This document shows, piece after piece, positions 30,340 through 38,654 of a DNA stretch of 64,000 bases. Made by a program: the position numbers and the translations under genes. This DNA comes from Pseudomonas cremoricolorata (GTDB lineage: Bacteria; Pseudomonadota; Gammaproteobacteria; Pseudomonadales; Pseudomonadaceae). The stretch spans positions 3,782,001-3,846,000 of the forward strand of contig NZ_CP009455.1 of the NCBI RefSeq assembly GCF_000759535.1. Direction: 5' to 3'. The notes under the pieces were generated by a model, which saw only the letters and a list, made by a program, of their open reading frames with translations, ran no database searches and was not told where the DNA came from. Every line of letters starts with the position of its first letter. Within the stretch, counting starts at the first letter, position 1.

Positions 30340-30516
30340 ATGGACAAGAAAGACAGCAAGATGGGTGACACCAAGTCCGGCAGCCACGGTGGGACGAAAA
30401 ACCCCGGCAATTTCGCCAATGACCGCGAAAAAGCTTCCGAAGCCGGGCGCAAAGGTGGCCAATCCTCAGGCGGTACCAGCAAAGGTGGGGCAGGCAGCAA
30501 AGGTGGCCGTTCCTGA
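30340..30516 (+). CDS. KGG (con-10) domain general stress protein
   Basis: This is a 58-residue, very hydrophilic protein starting MDKKDSKMGDTKSG. The con-10/KGG motif is visible as NPGNFANDREKASEAGRKGG, followed by further GG and KGG repeats to the C-terminus. Such proteins are associated with stress and stationary phase in many bacteria (GsiB/YciG relatives), with no known biochemical activity. The ribosome site AAGG is about 9 bases upstream. It lies 96 bases before ku on the same strand. Confidence 0.85.
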   Translation: MDKKDSKMGDTKSGSHGGTKNPGNFANDREKASEAGRKGGQSSGGTSKGGAGSKGGRS

Positions 30517-30612
30517 CCACTGAATGACGCAGTGCCGGCCCGGCTGGCACTGCGATTCACAGCACAACTCCCTCTCGCGATCATCACCCTCACACTCCAA
30601 GGACTCGTTTCC

Positions 30613-31485
30613 ATGCCGCGCGCAATCTGGAAGGGTGCCATCAGCTTCGGTCTGGTCCATGTTCCCGTCAGCTTGCACACGGCGGTCAAGGATGAGCGCA
30701 TCGATTTCGACTGGCTGGACAAACGCAGCATGGACCGCGTTGGCTACAAGCGCGTCAATAAGGTCACCGGAAAAGACATCGACAAGGACGACGTGGTCAA
30801 GGGCGTGGAATACGAAAAGGGCCGCTACGTCGTGATCAGCGAAGCCGAAATCCGCAAGGCTCGGCCCAAAGCCACGCAAACCATCGACATTTTTTCTTTC
30901 GTCAAGGCGACGGATATTCCGTTGCAGCACTTCGACACCCCGTACTACCTGAGCCCAGACAAACGCGGCGGCAAAGTCTATGCGCTACTGCGCGAAACGC
31001 TGCAAGACACCGGCAAGGTGGCGCTCGCCACCCTGGTGCTGCACACCCGCCAACACTTGGCGCTGCTGCGCCCATTGGGCGACGCGCTGGTGCTGATCAC
31101 CTTACGCTGGCCGGATGAGGTACGCAGCTTCGATACCCTGGAGTTGGACGCAAGCGTCGCCGCGCCCAAGCTGCAAAAGCAGGAGCTGGCCATGGCCAAG
31201 CGTCTGGTCGAGGACATGAGCGGGCCCTGGAGCCCGGATGACTATCACGACGCATTCCGCGACACGATCATGCAACTGGTCGAAGAAAAAGCCCGTAAGG
31301 GCAAGTTGAGCGCGGTGAAGAAGGCCAAGTCGAGCACCGGTAAAGGTGCCCATATTCTTGATCTGACAGAAATGCTCAAACGCAGCCTGGCCGGCAACAC
31401 TGCTGCGAAGAAACTGCCCGCCAAGAAAACGCCGGCGCGTGCAGTGGTCAAGAAATCCGGCAAACGAACGCACAAGGCCTCCTGA
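30613..31485 (+). CDS. ku: Non-homologous end joining protein Ku
   Basis: Bacterial Ku forms a homodimeric ring that binds double-strand DNA ends and recruits ligase D. The 290-residue protein opens MPRAIWKGAISFGLVHVPVS, the hallmark of the family, and contains the DNA-encircling core with ETLQDTGKVALATLVLH. The C-terminus is a lysine-rich tail (KKLPAKKTPARAVVKK) typical of DNA-binding bacterial Ku. No ligD is present in this window. The start at ATG 30613 is chosen because the upstream in-frame extension is not Ku-like. Confidence 0.95.
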   Translation: MPRAIWKGAISFGLVHVPVSLHTAVKDERIDFDWLDKRSMDRVGYKRVNKVTGKDIDKDDVVKGVEYEKGRYVVISEAEIRKARPKATQTIDIFSFVKATDIPLQHFDTPYYLSPDKRGGKVYALLRETLQDTGKVALATLVLHTRQHLALLRPLGDALVLITLRWPDEVRSFDTLELDASVAAPKLQKQELAMAKRLVEDMSGPWSPDDYHDAFRDTIMQLVEEKARKGKLSAVKKAKSSTGKGAHILDLTEMLKRSLAGNTAAKKLPAKKTPARAVVKKSGKRTHKAS

Positions 31486-31494
31486 CTGCACTGC

Positions 31495-31881
31495 TTAACG
31501 CTGCTGGATCAGTTCGATTAAATTACCGCAGGTATCATCGAATATCGCAGTGGAGACGGCGTCACTCTCACTGGGCGATGAAATGAACTGCACGCCGCTC
31601 GCGCACAGGCGCAGGTATTCCGCTTTGACATCCTTCACCCCAAATGCCGCGACAGGCATGCCATCAGCACGCAGTGCTGCCTGGTAAGCAAGGATAGCAG
31701 GGTGGGTAGTTGGCTCAAGCAGCAGTTGGATACCGTGTGCATCACTGGGTGAACTGAGCGTCAATCGTCGATAGTGGCCGTGAGGCTCATCGATGCTTGG
31801 CTCGAAACCGAGTACATGGTGATAAAAAGTATGGGCCTTGGCCTGGTCGTTAACGAAGAGGCTGATGGTCACGATCTTCAT
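31495..31881 (-). CDS. VOC (glyoxalase/bleomycin resistance-type) superfamily protein
   Basis: This 128-residue vicinal-oxygen-chelate fold protein starts MKIVTISLFVNDQAKAHTFY, a typical opening, and ends with a D-x-x-GN-x-ELI segment (FDDTCGNLIELIQQ) carrying a metal-ligand glutamate. A GGATGAG lies 6 bases before ATG 31881, preferred over the GTG at 31893. Function cannot be assigned more closely: members include glyoxalases, dioxygenases and antibiotic-binding proteins. It converges with ku. Confidence 0.8.
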   Translation of the reverse strand: MKIVTISLFVNDQAKAHTFYHHVLGFEPSIDEPHGHYRRLTLSSPSDAHGIQLLLEPTTHPAILAYQAALRADGMPVAAFGVKDVKAEYLRLCASGVQFISSPSESDAVSTAIFDDTCGNLIELIQQR

Positions 31882-31968
31882 AAGCTCATCCACATTGGCT
31901 TGCGATCTTAACGGTCAGTAAAGCGCAAATACCGCCTTTGCCCACCATTGCGATAGCGATTTGCGCAT

Positions 31969-32217
31969 TCAGTCGAACCAGTAAGCGTGCATGCGCTTGA
32001 GAAATTCACTGCCCAGGTCCACGCCACTGGCGCTGCCCAGTACCGCGTCGACCTGACAGTTCGGGCATACCGCAGTCTGCCCGCCATCCGTCCAGTCGGT
32101 GATTTCGCTGGGCGGGTAGTGTTCAAGGCAGTAGAAACAGGCGCAGTCGCTGCTGGCCTCAAGTTGTTCACGGTTCCACGAGGAAAAGCGGTGGGCTTTG
32201 AGAATGTCTTGGTTCAC
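31969..32217 (-). CDS. Small conserved cytoplasmic protein with zinc-ribbon cysteines
   Basis: This 82-residue protein probably starts at GTG 32215-32217, giving VNQDILKAHRFSSWNREQLE. It carries CACFYC and VCPNC, two CxxC pairs about 28 residues apart, consistent with a zinc knuckle. It resembles a family of small uncharacterised cytoplasmic proteins in proteobacteria. No functional partner is visible. Confidence in its being a gene rests on the ordered cysteines and codon usage; the ribosome site is weak. Confidence 0.6.
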   Translation of the reverse strand: MNQDILKAHRFSSWNREQLEASSDCACFYCLEHYPPSEITDWTDGGQTAVCPNCQVDAVLGSASGVDLGSEFLKRMHAYWFD

Positions 32218-32334
32218 GCGTGTGCTCCGTCGATGTCGTGGATGCTGAGCCGCGTGGGGCAGCTCAGCGGCCAGCCTACAGTAATGTTTCGACAGGCAGG
32301 AGGCGCACGTGTTCAAGCGCGTGCAAGTGGCGGT

Positions 32335-32538
32335 TCAGTCATCGTCCTTGCCAGTGCTGATCAGCACCGACTGCTGGATATCGATCCCCAGCAGCTGCGC
32401 AGGTTCTGCGTTGTCCGGCGATTGCTCAGCAAGCGGCAGCTCATTGCCGCGAAAGATGGTCCGGTTGTCACCGGGCTGAGCGAGGGTGACGAGCTTGTCG
32501 CCTTGATAGAAAAAGCGCGTTGTAGGGGATGATGGCAT
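32335..32538 (-). pseudogene. Remnant of an RHS/YD-repeat protein
   Basis: The 67-residue frame starts MPSSPTTRFFYQGDKLVTL and continues with RTIFRGNELPLAEQ and SVLIST. This matches the start of short Pseudomonas RHS-core proteins, whose intact forms go on to RHS repeat-associated core and toxin domains. Here the frame stops right after the first core strand, and no continuation is seen in the following 117 bases. It is most simply a decayed 5' fragment, although a short expressed peptide cannot be excluded because a start and an AAGG are retained. Confidence 0.6.
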
Positions 32539-32669
32539 GGCCTTGGGCTCCGATTGCGGGATAGATGCAAGGCTTGAAGTGTTGCGCGGGGTTGCGGGGC
32601 GGACAACTGATAGAAATGTCAGGCGTCAAGGCACCTGCCAGGCGCACGGCCTGGCCGGTGTGAGGCGGG

Positions 32670-33512
32670 TTAGCGCTGAGGATTAAGGGTCAAGTGCACA
32701 TGGCGATTGACGTCCTTGTACAGCAGGTAGCTGAAATTGCCTGGCCCACCGGAATAGCAGGCTTGCGGGCAGAAGGCACGCAGCCACATGAAGTCACCGG
32801 CTTCGACCTCCACCCAGTCCTGGTTGAGCCGATACACCGCCTTGCCTTCCAGCACGTAGAGGCCGTGCTCCATGACGTGAGTTTCGGCGAACGGAATGAC
32901 GCCACCGGGTTTGAACGTGACGATATTGACGTGCATGTCATGGCGCATGTCGGCCATGTCGACGAAGCGTGTGGTGACCCAGCAGCCCTCGGTGCCGGGC
33001 ATCTCGATGACCTGGGCGTTGTCACGGTGGGTGACGAACGAGGTCGGTAGATCGAGGCCTTCGACCCGCTGATAGTGCTTGCGCAGCCAGTGGAAGGTGA
33101 CGTTGCTGTCGCTGCGGTTGCGCAGGCTCCATTCGGCACCTGGCGCAATGAACGCATAGCCGCCAGGGCCCAACGTATGGGCGCTGCCTTCCAGGGTGAT
33201 GTCGATCTGACCTTCGACGACGAACAGCACCGCTTCGGCGTTGACGTCCAGCTCAGGGCGCTCGCTGCCGCCTTCTGGGGCTACCTCGACGATGTACTGC
33301 GAGAAGGTTTCGGCGAAGCCTGTCAGCGGGCGGGCGATGACCCACATACGCATCTTGTCCCAGAACGGCAGGTGGCTGGTGACGATGTCGCGCATCACGC
33401 CTTTGGGAATCACCGCGTACGCCTCGGTGAACATGGCACGGTCAGTCAGCAGCTCGGTCTGAGCAGGGTGCCCACCGTGGGGGGCGAAGTAGGAGTGCTT
33501 GGACATGGACAT
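32670..33512 (-). CDS. allE: (S)-ureidoglycine aminohydrolase-like bicupin
   Basis: This 280-residue bicupin matches the ureidoglycine aminohydrolase family (AllE/UGHY), which converts (S)-ureidoglycine to ureidoglycolate and ammonia in allantoin breakdown. Both cupin domains are visible, the second with HDMHVNIVTFKPGG, METHV-like EHGLYVLEGKAVY and WMRAFCPQ-like LRAFCPQACY metal-site segments. The start at 33512 follows AAGG at 6-7 bases. No other allantoin gene is present here, so the assignment rests on the family alone; an alternative ureide or related substrate is possible. Confidence 0.78.
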   Translation of the reverse strand: MSMSKHSYFAPHGGHPAQTELLTDRAMFTEAYAVIPKGVMRDIVTSHLPFWDKMRMWVIARPLTGFAETFSQYIVEVAPEGGSERPELDVNAEAVLFVVEGQIDITLEGSAHTLGPGGYAFIAPGAEWSLRNRSDSNVTFHWLRKHYQRVEGLDLPTSFVTHRDNAQVIEMPGTEGCWVTTRFVDMADMRHDMHVNIVTFKPGGVIPFAETHVMEHGLYVLEGKAVYRLNQDWVEVEAGDFMWLRAFCPQACYSGGPGNFSYLLYKDVNRHVHLTLNPQR

Positions 33513-33862
33513 TCTCGACCTTGTTGTTCTTTTCCCATGCACTGAACCGCGCCGGCCGGCGTGGGGCAGGGAAGCCTGTGCAGCATAGGGGGCTGGAGTT
33601 CACATGCACAAATTAAATGTCGGAATGCCATGTATCTGATTATCGAATACGAAGATATGTAGCGTGATTCTGCCGATCGAGCACCTGCCAAGACTGCAAA
33701 GAGGTCAAAGGCCGGGCCGGATCCATGTGATCTGCACATCCAACCCCAGACTCGAGACGCGCCAGGGCGGGGTGGACAAACGCGGTTGAGGTCAGAGCAA
33801 ATTAGCGAGAAATCACATTAACTAACCAACATCAGAAATGAGCTTTAACTAATTGATACTGA
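33513..33862. other. Intergenic region, 350 bases
   Basis: I see no gene here. The part next to the bicupin gene holds its promoter; an imperfect dyad ATGTATCT / AAGATATGT around 33629-33660 could be an operator. The remainder, up to the convergently positioned small secreted-protein gene, is relatively AT-rich without clear features. Confidence 0.5.
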
Positions 33863-34186
33863 TCAGGTTCTATTCTTTGCATGCCAGACGCATTGCTGGA
33901 AATACGTCTTCTTGATCTCGGCGGGTGATAGGCGCGACTGGCTGTTGTAGGTCTGCTCGGTGATACCGAACGCGGTCATGCGCATCCACGACTTGGCGAA
34001 CTTGCGGTTTTGCAGGCGCTTGCGTTCGGTATAGAGCGTCACCCCGGCGAGCTTGGCTTGTTGTGCCTGGCCAGCCACCTGCGCCCCCCAACTGCACAGG
34101 TCTTGCTCGTGCTTGCTCATGGGGCGAGCTTGAGCGTCCAGGCTGATGGCGGTGAGGAGGGCGAGAGGAAGTAGAAAAAGCCGCAT
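33863..34186 (-). CDS. Small secreted protein of unknown function
   Basis: This 107-residue protein has a clear signal peptide (MRLFLLPLALLTAISLDAQA) and a mature part of about 87 residues with two cysteines (LCSWGA and QQCVWH) that could form a disulfide. The ribosome site AGGAC lies 6 bases upstream. I do not recognise a domain. It stands alone between the bicupin gene and the glutamine amidotransferase gene. Confidence 0.65.
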   Translation of the reverse strand: MRLFLLPLALLTAISLDAQARPMSKHEQDLCSWGAQVAGQAQQAKLAGVTLYTERKRLQNRKFAKSWMRMTAFGITEQTYNSQSRLSPAEIKKTYFQQCVWHAKNRT

Positions 34187-34380
34187 GTTGCTGTCCTAAG
34201 CGCTTGAAGAGCGGCAAGTTTGCCTTCGCACTGCGAGGGTCGGGGCCAGCAAAATGGTGTCACGGGAGGTGGCGCGTTACCCCAGGGTTTGCAGGCGCGA
34301 CCGGCTCGGCGGCGTGAATGGCCGCCAAGCTCAGGATTTCATCGCCAGATGACCGATAGCCACCTTGCGCACCTGCGTCA

Positions 34381-35196
34381 TTAAGCTGAAGTGGCCTGCA
34401 ACGCGCTGCCGCGCGGTGCGTTCAGCCGGACGCGGCAAGCGTCGCCAAATGCCTTGAACAGTGCGATGGAGTCGGGGTTGCTGGCGGCCTGCCATTCAGG
34501 GTGCCATTGCACTGCGAACAGGAAAGGGGAAATGGACGGACCATGGATCGCCTCCACGAGGCCGTCGTCGGCCACAGCCAGCGCTTCCAGGCCCTGGCCC
34601 AAGGTACGCAGGCCCTGACCGTGCAGCGAGTTGACACGGATCCGCTCGGTGCCGAGCACGCGCTCGAGCCAGCTACCCGGAACGATGTCGACGCCATGCA
34701 CCTGGGCGTACTGCACCTCGACCGGGTCGTCAGGGTTCTCACGGTGGTCGTTGAAGCCAGGTTCGGCGTAGACCTTCTGGTAGATGTCACCCCCCAGCGC
34801 CACGTTGATTTCCTGCATGCCGCGGCAGATGCCGAAAATCGGCAAACCACGGGCCAAGGCCAGTTGCACCAAGGCAATGTCGAATAGATCGCGGGATTTG
34901 TCCTGCGCCTTGCCAGGGGTCTGGTTTTCCTGGCCGTACAAACCTGGATCGATGTTGCTGCCGGCGCCGGTCAGGTAGATACCGTCCGCCATGTCCAGGT
35001 AGGTTTCCAGCTCGTCGGTGCCGCAGCAGGTGGGCACCAGTACCGGTACGCAGCCGCCGAACTCGACCAGCGGGGTGATGTATTTATGGGTCATGACCTG
35101 ATAGTCATGGCCTTTGCGCGCTTGGCTGCCCATGGTCATGAGGACCACGGGTTTGCGCGAGGAAGAGGGGGTATTGCCACTGTTGCTGTTGGACAT
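34381..35196 (-). CDS. Class I glutamine amidotransferase / gamma-glutamyl-gamma-aminobutyrate hydrolase family (peptidase C26)
   Basis: This 271-residue PuuD-like enzyme hydrolyses a gamma-glutamyl amide bond. The catalytic triad is visible: Cys124 in GICRGMQ, and His and Glu in QWHPEW near the C-terminus. PuuD itself cleaves gamma-glutamyl-GABA in putrescine breakdown. The neighbours dpkA and amaC point instead to D-lysine or pipecolate metabolism, so the gamma-glutamylated substrate is uncertain. It diverges from dpkA. A perfect 16-base palindrome lies 12 bases before the start. Confidence 0.83.
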   Translation of the reverse strand: MSNSNSGNTPSSSRKPVVLMTMGSQARKGHDYQVMTHKYITPLVEFGGCVPVLVPTCCGTDELETYLDMADGIYLTGAGSNIDPGLYGQENQTPGKAQDKSRDLFDIALVQLALARGLPIFGICRGMQEINVALGGDIYQKVYAEPGFNDHRENPDDPVEVQYAQVHGVDIVPGSWLERVLGTERIRVNSLHGQGLRTLGQGLEALAVADDGLVEAIHGPSISPFLFAVQWHPEWQAASNPDSIALFKAFGDACRVRLNAPRGSALQATSA

Positions 35197-35208
35197 AAGT
35201 CACCTTGG

Positions 35209-35224
35209 GACAGGCCGGCCTGTC
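35209..35224. promoter_or_regulatory. 16-base perfect palindrome upstream of the amidotransferase gene
   Basis: GACAGGCCGGCCTGTC is a perfect palindrome ending 12 bases before the start codon at 35196. The position overlaps the expected ribosome-binding or promoter-proximal region, so it could be a repressor operator or an mRNA hairpin masking initiation. Confidence 0.4.
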
Positions 35225-35443
35225 GTTGTCTTGCAGGTGCCTGGGGCGAGCCGCGTGTGACACCTGACACCCCGACGTCCGCATCCGCAGTACGTCGTTC
35301 CGGGCTGTCCACAGCTTGCCAGAGCCGTTCGATATGTCAAACGCGCCCAGGTCCGCTTGGGACCCCCGCTCAAAGCGCTGCAGCCCAGTGCTGGCGGGGC
35401 TTGGCCCGCTGTGGCGGCGGGCGTTGTAGAGCGCCGCAGTCGG

Positions 35444-35465
35444 TTCATTGCAGCGGCGCAATGAA
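35444..35465. promoter_or_regulatory. Inverted repeat upstream of dpkA
   Basis: TTCATTGC and GCAATGAA form perfect 8-base arms with a 6-base spacer, 97 bases before the dpkA start. A related TCATTGC-N3-GCAGTGA occurs upstream of amaC (36623-36639), so the two genes may share a regulator. Confidence 0.4.
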
Positions 35466-35562
35466 GCCGGCCCGTAGGTGTGCTGCAATGCGCTGCGGTT
35501 GCGCAGCGCCGTATGCGCAGCCATGCTCGAAGACTCGATCACTGCCAGCCCAGGAGCCGCAG

Positions 35563-36582
35563 ATGTCCAGCAGCGACACCGCTTCGATCACGCGCATGCC
35601 CTTCGATGACCTCCAGCGCCTGCTGCAAGCGATCTTCCAGCGCCACGGCTGCTCGCCCGAAGTGGCGTCGGTGCTGGCGCACAACTGCGCCAGTGCGCAG
35701 CGCGATGGCGCGCACAGTCACGGGGTATTTCGCATGCCTGGCTACGTCTCGACCTTGGCCAGCGGCTGGGTCGATGGCCAGGCGCAACCGCAGGTCAGCG
35801 AGGTGGCCGCAGGCTTCATCAGCGTCGATGCCCGTGGCGGGTTCGCCCAGCCGGCCCTGGCTGCGGCGCGCGAACGGCTCGAAGACAAGGCCCGCGCGGC
35901 CGGGATTGCCGTGCTGGCCATTCACAACTCGCACCATTTCGCAGCGCTATGGCCGGATGTCGAGCCGTTCGCCGAAGCCGGGCTGATCGCCCTCAGCGTG
36001 GTCAACAGCATGACCTGCGTGGTGCCGCACGGTGCGCACAAGCCGTTGTTCGGCACCAACCCGATCGCTTTCGCCGCGCCATGCCATGGCGCGGCGCCGA
36101 TCGTCTTCGACATGGCCACCAGCGCCATGGCCCACGGCGACGTGCAGATCGCCGCCCGCGCCGGTGAGCAACTGCCGCCTGGGACGGGGGTCGATGCAGC
36201 CGGCCAGCCCACCTGTGATCCGCGGGCAGTGCTCGACGGCGGCGCCTTGCTGCCGTTTGGCGGGCACAAAGGCTCGGCGCTGTCGATGATGGTCGAACTG
36301 CTGGCTGCCGGCCTTACCGGCGGGCACTTCTCGTGGGAGTTCGACTGGTCGCGCCACCCCGGTGCGAAAACGCCATGGACCGGCCAGCTGTTGATCGTCA
36401 TCGACCCCAGCAAGGCCAGTGGCGAGGGCTTCGCCTTGCGCAGTCAGCGCCTGGTCGAGCAGATGCACGCAGCAGGCCTGACACGGCTGCCGGGTCAGCG
36501 CCGCTTCCAGGAGCGGGCCATCGCTCAGCGCCAGGGTGTGGCGCTGACCCAGGCGGAGCTGACCCAGTTACGTGCGCTATGA
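35563..36582 (+). CDS. dpkA: Delta1-piperideine-2-carboxylate/pyrroline-2-carboxylate reductase
   Basis: DpkA reduces delta1-piperideine-2-carboxylate to L-pipecolate with NADPH, a step of D-lysine catabolism in P. putida. The 339-residue protein belongs to the malate/lactate dehydrogenase-like (Ldh2) family and follows P. putida DpkA nearly residue for residue in segments such as CASAQRDGAHSHGVFRMPGY, NSHHFAALWPDVEPFAE and NSMTCVVPHGAHKPLFGTN. The start ATG 35563 has AGGAG at 7 bases. amaC follows after 130 bases, the same neighbour as in P. putida. Confidence 0.93.
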   Translation: MSSSDTASITRMPFDDLQRLLQAIFQRHGCSPEVASVLAHNCASAQRDGAHSHGVFRMPGYVSTLASGWVDGQAQPQVSEVAAGFISVDARGGFAQPALAAARERLEDKARAAGIAVLAIHNSHHFAALWPDVEPFAEAGLIALSVVNSMTCVVPHGAHKPLFGTNPIAFAAPCHGAAPIVFDMATSAMAHGDVQIAARAGEQLPPGTGVDAAGQPTCDPRAVLDGGALLPFGGHKGSALSMMVELLAAGLTGGHFSWEFDWSRHPGAKTPWTGQLLIVIDPSKASGEGFALRSQRLVEQMHAAGLTRLPGQRRFQERAIAQRQGVALTQAELTQLRAL

Positions 36583-36622
36583 GCCGGGCGTGGGCGGCGC
36601 CATGCTGCACGGGCGCAGGCAG

Positions 36623-36639
36623 TCATTGCATTGCAGTGA
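36623..36639. promoter_or_regulatory. Inverted repeat upstream of amaC
   Basis: TCATTGC-ATT-GCAGTGA (six of seven paired positions) lies 74 bases before the amaC start. It shares the TCATTGC half-site with the repeat upstream of dpkA but has a shorter spacer. Confidence 0.3.
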
Positions 36640-36712
36640 TGTTCCTCGGCCAGCAGTGCAGGTATGCTCGGCAAGTCTTTCCGAACTGACCTGAACCAAG
36701 GAGCTGTGCGCT

Positions 36713-37912
36713 GTGTTCAAACATGTCGATGCCTATGCGGGCGATCCGATCCTCTCGTTGATGGAAACCTTCAAAGGCGATCTCCGCGCCGACAAGGTCA
36801 ACCTGAGTATTGGCCTCTATTACGACGAGGCTGGCGTGGTCCCGCAACTGGCAGCAGTGGCCGAGGTCGAGCAGCGTCTGGCCGGGCAACCCCATGAAGC
36901 GTCGCTGTACCTGCCAATGGAAGGGCTTTCCAGCTATCGCCAGGCGATTCAGGCCCTGCTGTTCGGCGCCGAGCACCCGGCGGTGCAGGGCGGGCGCGTG
37001 GCTACGGTGCAGACGGTAGGCGGTTCGGGCGCGCTCAAGGTCGGTGCCGACTTCCTCAAGCGCTACTTCCCCCAGTCGCAGGTGTGGGTCAGCGACCCGA
37101 CCTGGGACAACCACCGCGCCATCTTCGAGGGCGCCGGTTTCACCGTGAACACTTACCCGTACTTCGACCCGGCCAGCCGTGGCCTGGATTTTTCCGGCAT
37201 GCTCGCCACGCTGCAGGGCTTGGCGCCCCGCAGTATCGTGTTGCTGCACCCGTGCTGCCACAACCCCACCGGTGTCGACCTCGACGAGCAGCAGTGGCAG
37301 CAAGTGGTGGAAGTGGTCAAGGCGCGCGAGCTGATTGCGTTTCTCGACATCGCTTATCAGGGCTTTGGCGCAGGCCTGGTCGAAGATGCCTACGCCATCC
37401 GCGAAATGGCCCGTGCCGGCGTGCCGTGCCTGGTGAGCAATTCGTTCTCGAAGATCTTCTCGCTGTATGGCGAGCGTGTCGGCGGGCTGTCGGTGGTCTG
37501 TGACGACGCCGGCAGCGCCCAGCACGTGCTCGGCCAGCTCAAGGCTACCGTACGCCGCAACTACTCCAGCCCGCCATGCCACGGCGCGCAGTTGGTCGCC
37601 GGCGTGCTGGGCGATCCGGCGCTGAACGCGCAGTGGGTCGGTGAAGTGGAGGCCATGCGTGAGCGCATTCTGGCCATGCGCCAGGGGCTGGTGGACCTGC
37701 TCGGCGAACTGCTGCCGGGTCAGGATTTCCAGTTCTTCCTGCGTCAGCGCGGCATGTTCAGCTACACCGGCTTCAGCGTGGCCCAGGTGCGGCGCCTGCG
37801 TGACGAGTTCGGTGTGTACCTGATCGACAGCGGCCGGGTCTGCATGGCCGGTTTGCGTCCCGACAACCTGCGCCGGGTTGCCGAAGCCTTCGCTGCGGTG
37901 CAGCAGGGCTGA
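36713..37912 (+). CDS. amaC: Aromatic amino acid / D-lysine aminotransferase AmaC-like
   Basis: This 399-residue class I PLP aminotransferase is of the TyrB/AspC type. The PLP lysine is in [16 protein letters not shown], and [11 protein letters not shown] and DIAYQGFG are standard motifs. It starts at GTG 36713 with AAGGAG at 36698-36703. In P. putida the gene next to dpkA, AmaC, converts D-lysine to the 2-oxo acid that cyclises to piperideine-2-carboxylate. Position and similarity support the same role, although aromatic aminotransferase activity alone is possible. Confidence 0.87.
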   Translation: MFKHVDAYAGDPILSLMETFKGDLRADKVNLSIGLYYDEAGVVPQLAAVAEVEQRLAGQPHEASLYLPMEGLSSYRQAIQALLFGAEHPAVQGGRVATVQTVGGSGALKVGADFLKRYFPQSQVWVSDPTWDNHRAIFEGAGFTVNTYPYFDPASRGLDFSGMLATLQGLAPRSIVLLHPCCHNPTGVDLDEQQWQQVVEVVKARELIAFLDIAYQGFGAGLVEDAYAIREMARAGVPCLVSNSFSKIFSLYGERVGGLSVVCDDAGSAQHVLGQLKATVRRNYSSPPCHGAQLVAGVLGDPALNAQWVGEVEAMRERILAMRQGLVDLLGELLPGQDFQFFLRQRGMFSYTGFSVAQVRRLRDEFGVYLIDSGRVCMAGLRPDNLRRVAEAFAAVQQG

Positions 37913-37946
37913 TCAGTCCAGGCCGGTGCCCCGTGCGCCGGCCTGG

Positions 37947-38519
37947 CTAGCGCTGCAGCAACTCGGGGCTGTTGAAGTTCTCCAGGCGAACATCCCCCTG
38001 GGTGCACTCCAGCGCTGCCACCGGACCGCGCAGCAGGGCCTTGTGCAGGCTGCGTTCACCCTCGTTCCAGGCGGTTTCCAACAAGGCCAGGCTGCGCGTG
38101 GGCAAGACGCAGAACATCGGTTGCCAGTACTCGCCCTGGCGCACCATGGCCGGCGCATCCTGGCGCAGGGCCAGGGCCAGTAGCCCATCGAGCAACGCCA
38201 CATCGATTCGCGGCGCATCACAGGCCAGCACCGCCAGCCAGTTGTGGCGCGCCACGCGCAAGCCCGCCAGCACGCCCGCCAGGGGCCCTGGGAAGCCGGT
38301 CTGCGCATCGCAGACCAGTTGATCGGCATAATCGGCATAGCGCTCGGCGTTACGGTTGCAGGAGATGATCAGGTCATCGCTCCACGGTCGCACGACACGC
38401 TGCACATGGGCCACCAGCGGTGCGTCGCGCCAGCTGATCAGCCCTTTGTCACGACCGCCCATGCGCTGGCCGCGCCCACCGGCGAGGATCAGCACTGAGC
38501 AAGGGGGGTTGCCGAGCAT
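37947..38519 (-). CDS. mobA: Molybdenum cofactor guanylyltransferase MobA
   Basis: MobA transfers GMP from GTP to molybdopterin, making the guanine dinucleotide cofactor. The 190-residue protein starts at ATG 38519 and has the nucleotidyltransferase signature LILAGGRGQRMGGRDKGL, with VLACDAPRID as the metal-binding DxP segment. It stands between amaC and the RND operon without molybdenum partners. The reading frame extends upstream but the MobA fold begins at MLGNPPCSVL. Confidence 0.93.
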   Translation of the reverse strand: MLGNPPCSVLILAGGRGQRMGGRDKGLISWRDAPLVAHVQRVVRPWSDDLIISCNRNAERYADYADQLVCDAQTGFPGPLAGVLAGLRVARHNWLAVLACDAPRIDVALLDGLLALALRQDAPAMVRQGEYWQPMFCVLPTRSLALLETAWNEGERSLHKALLRGPVAALECTQGDVRLENFNSPELLQR

Positions 38520-38584
38520 GGGAAAGACTCCTGGCAGGTTGCCGTCAGCGTAGAGGGCCAGCGGGGTTGGCCGCCGCAGGCCGC

Positions 38585-38614
38585 GACGCACGAGGATGTG
38601 CACCCCCGTGCGTC
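38585..38614 (-). terminator. Hairpin downstream of the second RND operon
   Basis: Perfect 8-base arms GACGCACG / CGTGCGTC with a 14-base loop lie 40 bases past the RND stop on the minus strand and upstream of mobA. There is no T-run. It is a probable transcript end for the pump operon. Confidence 0.4.
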
Positions 38615-38654
38615 ACTGCTGGCAACCGTCCCACTTCGCCGCCGTGTTGTCCAG

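Larger units (their letters stand above)
35197..35562. other. Intergenic region between the amidotransferase and dpkA genes, 366 bases
   Basis: No gene is evident. It holds the 16-base palindrome at 35209-35224, an inverted repeat TTCATTGC-N6-GCAATGAA at 35444-35465, and a GCGCTGC/GCAGCGC hairpin at 35490-35509 in the probable dpkA leader. In P. putida a regulator gene lies near this locus as I recall, but none is present here. Confidence 0.5.
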
